The notes under the pieces are model-generated. The model was given only the letters and a program-made list of their open reading frames with translations. It was not told the DNA's origin and did no database searches. From the NCBI RefSeq assembly GCF_000090795.2, contig NW_003546362.1:60367-99193 (forward strand): a stretch of DNA of 38,827 nucleotides, written 5' to 3'. The stretch comes from Amphimedon queenslandica (taxonomy: Eukaryota > Porifera > Demospongiae > Haplosclerida > Niphatidae). Below are positions 30,971 to 38,827 of this stretch, one piece after another. The first letter of the stretch is position 1, and each line of letters begins with the position of its first letter. A program made the translations under genes and the position numbers.

Positions 30971-33475
30971 ATGATGCGAGCTAAAGTAGCTTATGTCTCT
31001 CTCCTTTCTCTTGTTCTAGTATATTCTGCTGCTGGTTTGGAGTGTAGGATCTATGTCAGTTCATTTGATGGTATCAACAATACCTCTTGTTGGACTGGAG
31101 GACTTCAAACACCTTGTGCTACTATTGATCTAGCTATACAAGGAACTGCTACTCTGCAATACAAATGTTCATCAGGTATCCTTATCAACCTGTCTCCTGG
31201 TACATATACACTAGACACTACTAGTCTACTAGAGCAACAGCTACTGAGGAATAATGTGAGTATTATTGGTATGAGGGATGGTAGTAGATATAAAGAGGTT
31301 AGTATCACATGTCTACATGTTTCGTCTTCTTCATATAACTGGTTGAGGTATATTGTATTTCATTGTGTTAGTCTTTATAATTGTAACAATGTTCCTGTTA
31401 CATGTGCCAAACCATCCTTTGATCTTACTACACACCATCAACTAGTACAAGAGATTTGCAACAATCTGACTTTGAATATTGAATTCATAAATCATGCTGT
31501 ACTATGCTACGACGATGATTATGCCTATTATATGGACCAAGCCTATCAATGCCAATACCCTAATCATTGCAAATGTGACTATCCTCGGTTTAAAGTCTCT
31601 GTCACCAACAACTGTAATACGAAACCATATGACTGGAATAACCCTTTACACATATGTGTAAACGACAATAATTGCTACAATGGAAGCATCCAACAACAAA
31701 TAGACTATGGTTATGATTCGAGTCAAAACATAAATTTTCAGTATTACTATGAATTGCAACATTGTTTTGATAACAGTATTGGGGCTGGTCCAGTTAATAC
31801 AACAGTATATATTGAAACACTTGGTGTAATTAGCATTAATAAAACAGTAACAGTGAATGTCACTGCTACATGCGACTCTGACTATCAATTAGCTAATGGG
31901 GAATGCACCGTGACACTGCACAATTTTAACAACTATAGTCTTCAGTACATCCTCCCCTTTACTTATTATAGTCCTCAGTACATCCTTGAGTTTCCTTATG
32001 ACAAAGACTGTCGATTTTGCGATGGTAAATGCTGTTATGATGAAAGTACAGATCAATGTTTATCAATTTGTACAAATGACACTGGAGTACCCCTTAATAA
32101 CTTAACCTGCATTAATTGTACAGAACCATCCAAATATGGTATTATATTGTTTATTGTACTAGAGCTAATACCAATGACACTCACGGTAATGGTAATAATA
32201 ATATTTAATATACAACTAACTAATGGATCAATAAATGCTGTGATATTCTATTGTCAAGTGATAGCAATCATTGTGTCTATAAATGGTCTCAACAGCCCAC
32301 ATTCATTTGGTAAGATAGACTTTACTTTAACAATAGTTATTAATCATTTAAGTGCTATACCATGCTATATCTTCAACTTAGACTTCACTCCATTTCTATT
32401 TAACCAGATTCCATTATGTATATCAGATCATATGTCACCATTAGGAGCAATTTCCTTTTGGTATGTGATAGGATTCTATCCATTGCTCCTCCTCCTCTTA
32501 CTCTACGCTTGGATAACATTGTATGATAAAGGTTTCAAGTGTGTAGTATTGGTTACTAGACCATTTCATCGTTGCTTGGCTCGTTTCTGGAGTATGACTG
32601 GCATTGAGCCATCTTTTACTCATTCTATAGCATCAATATATATACTCTGCTTCACTCAATTGACTGCCACTTCTTTTAAAACATTAAGTTTTGATTTGAT
32701 GCCTTTTAAATTTGCTTATGATGGAAATCAAGGTTATTTTCAAGAGTGGCATGGCTTTGCTGGTTTCATTGCTATTATAGTTTTACTGTTTCTGATAATC
32801 CTACCAACACTTTGTATATTGTTTTATCCATTCAAATGGTTTCAAAAATTATTGGGTTGTTTACATCTAAGGAAACCGCTACTAATAACACTGGCTGATG
32901 TGCTTACTGGTCCTTATAAGAATGGAACTGAGAATACTTATGATTATCGTTTTATGGCTGGACTATACCTACTGGCAAGAATAATCATTTTTTTTCAGTT
33001 TATTAGTGGCTACCAGCAGTGCTACAAGGCTGCGCTACTGATGGCTTCATTTTCTTGTTTTGCTTTTTTAGCGATAGTAGTTCTAATATTTCGTCCATTT
33101 TACAGAAACATACATAACTTTACTGAATTCTTTACTTTGGCTGTGACTGGCACACTCAGTATTCTACTTATTATAACCGAGAGCATTACTGTACTTTTTG
33201 GTACTGTACTAGGCTTTAATATTCTAGTTTTTGAAATAATTATACCAATTTATATGATTTATAAATTATGCAAAATCATAAAAGCTTGTCGTTACTATCA
33301 CAAAAAGAGAGTCCCTGTGATTCCTACAGAAGGAGAGTATGAAGAGGACACTGTGGATGACTGGGCTGCTGATCGTATGGAGAATCCACAAGAATACGAA
33401 GAACAACATGTTCCTGTTATACCTGATGATCGGCTAGCAGAATTGAGAAGCCCATTACTTGATATACAAAACTAA
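30971..33475 (+). CDS. Beta-helix/Cys-rich multi-TM receptor, paralogue B (intact)
   Basis: Single-exon 834 aa protein starting at Met-Met (30971). A signal peptide covers about 1-22. An N-terminal segment follows with CWTGGLQTPCATIDLAIQGT and a NLSPGTYTL strand, typical of pectin-lyase-fold starts. Next is a Tyr/Asn/Cys-rich ectodomain to about 385 with many N-x-S/T sites, ending in a Cys pattern (CRFCDGKCC, CLSICTN, CINC). About seven or eight TM helices run from about 389 to 760, with QLTNGSINAVIFYCQ, PLCISDHMSPLG and GPYKNGTENTYDYRF. A cytoplasmic tail ends LAELRSPLLDIQN. The membrane part resembles the 7.1-11.0 kb gene, which has a much longer beta-helix. Paralogue A and B agree closely at the N-terminus and membrane part and differ most in the middle of the ectodomain. 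The role is unknown; a surface receptor is inferred. Confidence 0.92.
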   Translation: MMRAKVAYVSLLSLVLVYSAAGLECRIYVSSFDGINNTSCWTGGLQTPCATIDLAIQGTATLQYKCSSGILINLSPGTYTLDTTSLLEQQLLRNNVSIIGMRDGSRYKEVSITCLHVSSSSYNWLRYIVFHCVSLYNCNNVPVTCAKPSFDLTTHHQLVQEICNNLTLNIEFINHAVLCYDDDYAYYMDQAYQCQYPNHCKCDYPRFKVSVTNNCNTKPYDWNNPLHICVNDNNCYNGSIQQQIDYGYDSSQNINFQYYYELQHCFDNSIGAGPVNTTVYIETLGVISINKTVTVNVTATCDSDYQLANGECTVTLHNFNNYSLQYILPFTYYSPQYILEFPYDKDCRFCDGKCCYDESTDQCLSICTNDTGVPLNNLTCINCTEPSKYGIILFIVLELIPMTLTVMVIIIFNIQLTNGSINAVIFYCQVIAIIVSINGLNSPHSFGKIDFTLTIVINHLSAIPCYIFNLDFTPFLFNQIPLCISDHMSPLGAISFWYVIGFYPLLLLLLLYAWITLYDKGFKCVVLVTRPFHRCLARFWSMTGIEPSFTHSIASIYILCFTQLTATSFKTLSFDLMPFKFAYDGNQGYFQEWHGFAGFIAIIVLLFLIILPTLCILFYPFKWFQKLLGCLHLRKPLLITLADVLTGPYKNGTENTYDYRFMAGLYLLARIIIFFQFISGYQQCYKAALLMASFSCFAFLAIVVLIFRPFYRNIHNFTEFFTLAVTGTLSILLIITESITVLFGTVLGFNILVFEIIIPIYMIYKLCKIIKACRYYHKKRVPVIPTEGEYEEDTVDDWAADRMENPQEYEEQHVPVIPDDRLAELRSPLLDIQN

Positions 33476-34222
33476 CTAAAATGATGCATAATTGTTAAGT
33501 GTGCATTATTAGTTACATTTATATCTCAGTATACGTACTTTAATAAACTTCAATACTACATGTACATGTAAGCGTGTCCTTTATCATTAGTGCCCTTTGT
33601 ACAAGAGTGGCTATACTTGCATTTGCTACAATATTTGTCTGCTTTGATTAAAATTAATTGTTAAATTAATCAATATGCATCATTAAAATCTGGCGCTATT
33701 GCTTAATGCCTAAAACTTATGCTGTAGTAAAGATTATATCTGAAGCATTAAATACTTCATGTAAAAGTGTAACTAATAGACAAAAAAGGATGAGTGAGTT
33801 CATAATAGCCAACAGTATAGTGTGTAAGTGAGAATTAACAAACAAGAGAACATTCTATGAGACAATGATTTACTGAGTTGTGAATTATAACAGAAACTTA
33901 AGATGCAAATCCAAGGACTACAATAATCATCAAAATAGTGCAATCACATCATATGATCTCTAGCAATAAAGGGATGGTTAATACATACCCCTTGATTATA
34001 CACATTGGGTAAGGTCCATGTGAACAACACGTGGTAGTTAGAAATTACATGTACATGATACTCATTATTCATAACCTCTATTTACCATCATAATATCTTC
34101 TGCCACACTATACACTGTCATCAGTGAGGTTCAAACACAGATTATTAGTAAGGTCACATCTTCACACTCCCAACCACTAAAACATGGTGTTGTAATGAAA
34201 GGTCACACCCATTATATCTCAC
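33476..34222. other. Intergenic or intronic stretch without a recognised feature
   Basis: AT-rich, with one TACATGTACATGTA run near 33557. The phrase ATCACATCATATGATCTCTAG (about 33944) resembles one just upstream of paralogue B (about 30868). No supported coding exon is seen. Confidence 0.5.
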
Positions 34223-34902
34223 CTTATCTGCCAACTTTCTTGTCTGTTGGTAGTTAAACTTGCATCTTGGTCCTGGTCCTGGAATGTCTAAAAATAAAAT
34301 TGCAATATACACACATCTTTTAAAATAACTTTAAACATTATTGAATCCACTACCAATCAAAATTGGACTTCAAACAGTTGCTTGCCAAAGTCCCTGTACT
34401 ATACATGGTCGTGGGTCAAATTTTGCCAAAATTGAAAAGAAGAGAATTCTCCAATTTTATAATTTTCCCTAATGCATATACATGTTTTTATGTTGTGTAG
34501 AAAGTTTGAGCTCATTTTGATCAAAATTGCATTTTTAATGAATTTTAAAGTTGCTAAAAAATTTGACAACTTACCCTTTACTATAGTACAGGATATTTCA
34601 TCAAAAATTTGATTACTTTGACTTATGAGAAAAATTAGCGAACAAAATAAACACAAAGAAATTTATAAATCACAATGTGCCTTGTTACTATCATGGGTCT
34701 TCCCAAGCTGCTAGTTGATCCTTGCTGACTCATAAGTTAATATAACACTAATACTCTCCTGAACCTACAAGTATACAGGTGTGGTCATTAAGCCCTGTCC
34801 ACAAAAAATATTGCTGCATACCTTTGGAGGAATGATTAGATCAGGACAAGGCCATGGGATTAGGTTTGAGTTAACGAGTAATACTCCCTCTTCATATTCA
34901 AC
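34223..34902 (-). CDS. Two candidate exons of an unrecognised minus-strand gene
   Basis: Exon 34822-34902 has acceptor TTTTAG and donor GTATGC and is open only in the frame reading VEYEEGVLLVNSNLIPWPCP, then DLIIPPK. Exon 34223-34287 has acceptor TTTTTAG and donor GTGAGA. In the phase left by the first exon it reads TFQDQDQDASLTTNRQESWQ; the alternative frame (IPGPGPRCKFNYQQTRKL) is also open. The splice sites are good and the 534 bp intron contains an inverted satellite unit. I do not recognise the product. The UBL fragment upstream (35.2-35.4 kb) ends in phase 1 and cannot splice directly to the first exon without a further exon. Confidence 0.45.
34360..34640. repeat. Satellite units in inverted orientation
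   Basis: Read on the minus strand, this contains GCAACTTTAAAATTCATTAAAAATGCAATTTTGATC, GAGCTCAAACTTTCTACACAACATAA and CCTGTACTATAGTAAAGG-like blocks of the dispersed satellite. It is a single element in the opposite direction to the main arrays and lies in the intron of the candidate minus-strand gene. Confidence 0.7.
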
Positions 34903-35221
34903 CTAAAATAATAAATTAAACTTTAACCAAAAACATGAATTGTAATATTAAAATTTGTAACTAAAAATTTGTTATGTACATGTAAAAATGTAATCACCAC
35001 GTGTTAGATACAAATGGGTTAATTTCTGTCTTCACATGGACTGGCTGAATAAAACAAAAAATTTCAACTGGCCAAAAATTTTTATGCTTACGGTGTAGTT
35101 GTAGATAAAAATTTCATGCCAAATAAAATTTAGAACTGGTAAAAGTATCATTGATCTACAAAAGTTACAATGTACATAGTAACAAGTTTCATATAATTTA
35201 GTGCTAATTTTAATAACTGAC

Positions 35222-35423
35222 CTTTAAATATTAGTTTCTGTGCTTTAATAGAAACTCCAAACTTTTCATGAATAATAATTTTCAAGTCACCAATGCTAGT
35301 GCTATCAGGATCCTCCAGTAATATATCCTCTACCTTTGATCCTGTGACAATAAATAATAGATACTGACTATTATTAATAGACTAACCATGACTGACATGA
35401 ATGCTGATGGAGTTAGAAATAAC
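35222..35423 (-). pseudogene. BAG1-like ubiquitin-like domain fragment, copy 3 (frame open, no ATG)
   Basis: Exon 35387-35423 reads VISNSISIHVSHG. Exon 35222-35341 reads SKVEDILLEDPDSTSIGDLK, then IIIHEKFGVSIKAQKLIFKG with donor GTCAGT; phases match. IGDLK...EKFGV....QKLIFKG is a clear beta-grasp ubiquitin-like signature, closest in my judgement to BAG1-type UBLs. The position of the ATG in copy 2 is ATT here, so this copy needs an upstream coding exon or is dead. No downstream exon completing the UBL is found before 34903. It is the best preserved of the three UBL copies and could be part of a live gene. Confidence 0.55.
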
Positions 35424-35454
35424 CTGAAAAACATAAAAATGCAATCATCCTCCA

Positions 35455-35550
35455 CTTGAGAGGGTGTGTACCACGCATGGTACCACGTGGGTATGAGCAT
35501 GCGCAGATTAAGTTGCTGCAGTGGCTGGGTCACGTGCTGGACTTAATGAC
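35455..35550. promoter_or_regulatory. Possible promoter motifs upstream of UBL copy 3
   Basis: Within about 95 bp there are two CACGTG E-boxes (about 35483 and 35532), an NRF1-like GCATGCGCA (about 35498) and the short inverted repeat GTACCACG/CATGGTAC. These are known metazoan promoter motifs, but assigning them to the minus-strand fragment is inference. Confidence 0.3.
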
Positions 35551-35999
35551 TGTGTTCTTGGTTCTAGGTTCTTGACTTATCCACATAATAGAAAATGGCT
35601 CTAGCTGAGCTGATGATATGGAGAAAAAGATGAAGTTACTTTTCATGGAAATAGAAAATTGTTAGACGCCATGATTTGACTGAAGATGGTATGTTCAAGA
35701 TTAGTCTCGTGCGTCAAGTTTGGTGATGCTTCATGTAGCGGAAAGAAGCTAATACATGCCGCCCAAAAACCATACCCTCTTGTTGATTACAATGTGCTTA
35801 ATTTTGAAAATTACTAGGCTTGGTTAGTGAAGCCAAATACGTCTACATGTACACATACTTAATCAGAATCAGTGTATGTAATATATTGACTATCTCTTTT
35901 TTATTTGTAACAATTTAGATATTACGTTTTAGATGTGGTTAACATTGTCTCTTCTCTGTTAGTGTATAATGGATTGACTGTGTTATACTATCACTGGAG

Positions 36000-36706
36000 C
36001 AGGCATGGGGTCAAGCACTTGGTGCTTGTACTTCAGCACAAATAAGCAACAGCTTTCTAAGTACTTAATGCTGCTTACAAGTACCTTTTCAATATAATCT
36101 ATGTGCTTTGTACTTGTACTTAATTACTTTTACAAATTTACAAAGGTGCTTTTAAGCACAGCAAAAATTACACACAAATAGTGTACATCTACATGGTACA
36201 TCTACATGTACATGTACATCTATATGTAGATGTCATGTACATATACCACTACATGGACATCTACATCTACATCTACATCTACATGGTACATCTACATGCA
36301 CATGTCAATGTCATGTACATGTACCACTACATGTACATGTACATGTAGTATACAAGTTTAGTAGCACATTGTGTGATGGTGTGTTAGCTTGAAGAATGGT
36401 AATGGCATCATCATTAGTGGTATCACTCCAAAGCTCTCTGCTGTTTCCATTTATTATGAACAATTCACAGAGTTAGTGTTTATTAGATGCAATAGTAAAT
36501 AAACTATAATTGTAATTTTACTTTATTTTTACACTTATTGAATATCTAGTACTTATTAATGTAATTAAGCACTCTGAAAAATGCTTGTTCTTGTACTTAA
36601 GCACTTATGTTAAAGCTAGGGATTGTGCTTGTGCTGGTACTTCTAACACATTTAAGTGCTTGTGTTTGTGTTTAAGCACATTTCCTAGTGCTTGACCCCA
36701 TGTCTG
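36000..36706. mobile_element. Non-autonomous hAT-type element, 707 bp, with 8 bp target duplication
   Basis: The ends are imperfect inverted repeats: CAGGCATGGGGTCAAGCACT on the left and AGTGCTTGACCCCATGTCTG on the right. Identical octamers CACTGGAG flank the element (35992-35999 and 36707-36714). CAG-beginning TIRs plus an 8 bp target duplication are the hallmark of the hAT superfamily. The interior has many GTACTT/AAGCAC subterminal motifs in both directions, no transposase frame, and a long TACATG/TACATC microsatellite (36183-36349). Confidence 0.92.
36183..36349. repeat. TACATC/TACATG hexanucleotide microsatellite inside the hAT element
   Basis: Runs of ACATCT and ACATGT alternate and are partly self-complementary (ACATGTACATGT). 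The same core occurs as short bursts all over the window, for example at 1197-1208, 15767, 25278 and 37390. Confidence 0.9.
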
Positions 36707-36984
36707 CACTGGAGTATGATGATTCATAATTGAAGTTGTGTGAAGTAAGCAAAGGATTGATTTACATGTACTTTTATCTACTGTGGCTTTATTATTGTCA
36801 TGTATTTTAATTTATTAGTATTTTTATGGTCTGATTGTGCCATGCCAGAGATGGGTTAATATTTCATAATAATAGTATTAATAAAAATTATTTATGATTG
36901 AGCTATAATGCATGTGGCTCTGATAGAATTATCTTTTATTATATTTAATTTTCTCAATTTTAGACATGTTCTGTAATATTAATT

Positions 36985-37190
36985 TTGAGCTTGTTCTAAT
37001 CAAATTTTAATTTTTATGATTTTTAAGGTTGCTTTAAAATTGAATGAGTGACCATAAAAGAGTTCTATTGCGTTTTATGACGCACGTACATGTACATTTG
37101 TGTTACATGTACGTTAGTTACACGTTTCAGATGATTCCAGTCAAAATTGGATTTTTTGGATTTTCAGAATCTTCAAAATTTGGCTATACT
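36985..37190. repeat. Inverted satellite unit
   Basis: Phrases such as GAGCTTGTTCTAATCAAATTTTAATTTTTATGATTTTTAAGGTTGC are the reverse complement of the 1-715 type unit. A second half unit follows (GATTCCAGTCAAAATTGGATTTTTTGG). The 78-codon frame here is not a gene. Confidence 0.65.
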
Positions 37191-37619
37191 ATCCTACTTA
37201 TAGATAATACAAGAATTATATCACTAATGGGAGGACAGATTTTTTTATTTTACTTACGCTATCTATTGCATAGAAAGTAGTGAGCTAATTCCAATTAATT
37301 TTGAGTTTTTAGTGGTTGAGGCAAACTTAAACGGTTTGATTTTGAAAATTCTATGTAGCCTATAAAGAACTAAGAAATTTGAAATACCTACATGTACATT
37401 TACTACACTGTATGTCATGTATCTTTGATACTAGAGTATTCTTTGTCATTTAGTCTTTTACATTTAATTCCAGTGAATCAATGTACATAATAGCACAAAG
37501 TATGTTCATTAATGTACATGTATGCACTCACACTGTACATCAATATACACTGTACATTAATGTATATACTGTACTGTATGTACTGTATGGTTTCCCATAA
37601 AGCATGCTACATGTACATG

Positions 37620-37950
37620 TAAGTGAGCTAAATAGCATTAAAAATTCATTAAAAATCCAAATTTGATGGGAATTGGCTCAAACTTTCTGTGCAACATAAG
37701 TACATGTATATGCATCAGAAAGAATTATAAAAGTGGAGAATTCACTACTTTTCATTTTTGACAGAATTCGGCCAAAATCCCTGTACTATAGTACAGGAAC
37801 TTTTGCCTGATTCTTTAGCAACTTTAAATATTCGTGAAAAATCCAAATTTGATGGGAATTGGCTCAAACTCTCTGTGCAACATAAGTACATGTATATGCA
37901 TCAGAAAAAAATTATAAAAATGGAGAATTTACTACTTTTCATTTTTGAAA
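37620..37950. repeat. Two tandem satellite units (about 185 bp)
   Basis: AAAAATCCAAATTTGATGGGAATTGGCTCAAACT recurs at about 37653 and 37838, both followed by TGTGCAACATAAGTACATGTATATGCATCAGAAA. One copy of the palindrome CTGTACTATAGTACAG lies at 37781-37796. It belongs to the same subfamily as the left-end array. 37951-38120 shows nothing else. Confidence 0.88.
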
Positions 37951-38120
37951 TGAAATAACAATAGCTATAACTATGAAAAAACAAAATGAAGTAAATAATA
38001 ATGATAAACATTAAACTATAACCCAGCAACATTATCATAACATAATATGAGTGGGTATATATAATCTATGCCGTATGCCATGTTGTAACTAAATCAGTTT
38101 GTTAATCACTATGTTTTTAG

Positions 38121-38827
38121 ACTATTTGTCAAATCGAAAATGAAACTTACAATTTATTAGCAGAAGCACTCTACGTTCCCACAGCAGTATGTTAATTGTA
38201 ATGATGCATGATATAATGATGACTGAAATTTAGAATGACCGTTTGGGTGGAGGAATGCAGCAACAAGATATTTATTCCTCATTGATGAATGAGCAGGTAC
38301 AAAACACAATATATAGTGTAGTGTATATACAAATGACGCATACAGAATAGTAAAACACACAATATTATATTTTTAGTACTCCTCTGCATATTCAAGACTT
38401 GATCATACTGGTGGTAATGGATTCTTTATAGAAGATACTAAATACTGGGTACCTGATAGTTATACTGATGGTATATACCAACAATTATCTGATAGGAAAT
38501 ACAGAGAAATTATAAGACACCAAATAAAGTAAGAGAGAGAGAAAGAGAAAGGGAGAATGCATAAGGACAGTAACAGGAAGACATAATGTCAACAATAGCA
38601 TGTATGGCTTCATAAATATGTACACATTCTCACTCCAATAGAGTAACAGATTATTTAGGATCAGGACAGTTTGGTACAGTTAATAAAGGAGTATGGACTA
38701 CACCTACTGCTGGATCAGTGTCTGTTGCTATTAAAACACTTAATGATAACACTTCAGAGGATGAGAGAGTAAAGTTTCTACAAGAGGCAGCCATTATGGG
38801 TCAGTTTCATCATCCTAATGTTGTAAA
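38121..38827 (+). CDS. Receptor tyrosine kinase, juxtamembrane exons and kinase N-lobe (partial)
   Basis: Four phase-compatible exons run off the right edge: 38121-38186 (TICQIENETYNLLAEALYVPTA), 38234-38296 (NDRLGGGMQQQDIYSSLMNEQ), 38377-38528 (...SAYSRLDHTGGNGFFIEDTK..., donor GTAAGA) and 38642 onward (VTDYLGSGQFGTVNKGVW). The last has the glycine loop GSGQFGTV, the catalytic Lys in VAIKTL, the alpha-C Glu in FLQEAAIM and the HHPNVV strand, a tyrosine-kinase pattern. The upstream exons carry several Tyr in short motifs (YVPT, IYSSL, YSSAY), as expected of a juxtamembrane region with phosphorylation sites. The ectodomain and TM exon are not identified in the window; the orphan TM exon at 30.0 kb is too far away to link. 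Confidence 0.85.

Noticed and set aside
37044-37280. 78-codon plus-strand frame
   Set aside because: Overlaps inverted satellite units and a TACATG run.

Overview
The window looks like genomic DNA of an early-branching animal, most likely a demosponge close to Amphimedon queenslandica. This rests on AT-rich sequence with compact genes, many 40-500 bp GT/AG introns, metazoan domain sets (ZU5 plus Death, class C GPCR, NACHT-WD40, receptor tyrosine kinase) and a widely dispersed ACATGTACATGT-type simple sequence. I infer the species; the sequence does not prove it.

Layout. 1-720 is a tandem array of about 185 bp units, followed by a short TIR element (923-1195). 1292-2450 (minus) holds the first four coding exons of a PPIL1-type cyclophilin; the rest of that gene lies off the left edge. 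A GC-rich promoter separates it from 3108-6789 (plus), a nine-exon two-TM receptor with ZU5 and two Death-like domains. 7124-11000 (minus) is a large beta-helix ectodomain, multi-TM orphan receptor. It diverges from 11752-14424 (plus), a single-exon metabotropic-glutamate-like class C GPCR. 14611-15183 (minus) is an unusual Rab-like GTPase. 15.2-18.95 kb holds a duplicated block, an 11-unit satellite of about 177 bp and a decayed minus-strand BAG1-like fragment. A PHD-finger exon (19.04-19.37 kb, interrupted by a 10-N gap) precedes a coiled-coil, NACHT, WD40 gene (19808-24922, plus). 25.06-26.16 kb repeats the block, satellite and BAG1-like arrangement. Two tandem beta-helix multi-TM paralogues follow at 26707-29255 (one frame break) and 30971-33475 (intact). 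Next come orphan minus-strand exons, a third BAG1-like ubiquitin-like fragment (35222-35423) and a 707 bp hAT-type element with an 8 bp target duplication. At the right edge, from 38121, begins the juxtamembrane region and kinase N-lobe of a receptor tyrosine kinase.

How it fits together. Apart from PPIL1, most intact genes are membrane receptors or intracellular sensors and switches: a Death-domain receptor, three beta-helix multi-TM receptors, a class C GPCR, a NACHT-WD40 STAND protein, a small GTPase and an RTK. They are not an operon. The pattern is what one expects of an expanding sensory or innate-immune repertoire in repeat-rich, duplication-prone DNA. The least described parts are the beta-helix multi-TM family, which shares a membrane module and an R-x-P-L-L-[E/D] tail, and the possible PHD, coiled-coil, NACHT, WD40 architecture.

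Exon boundaries were inferred by eye from GT/AG sites and phase consistency; no transcript or database evidence was available.
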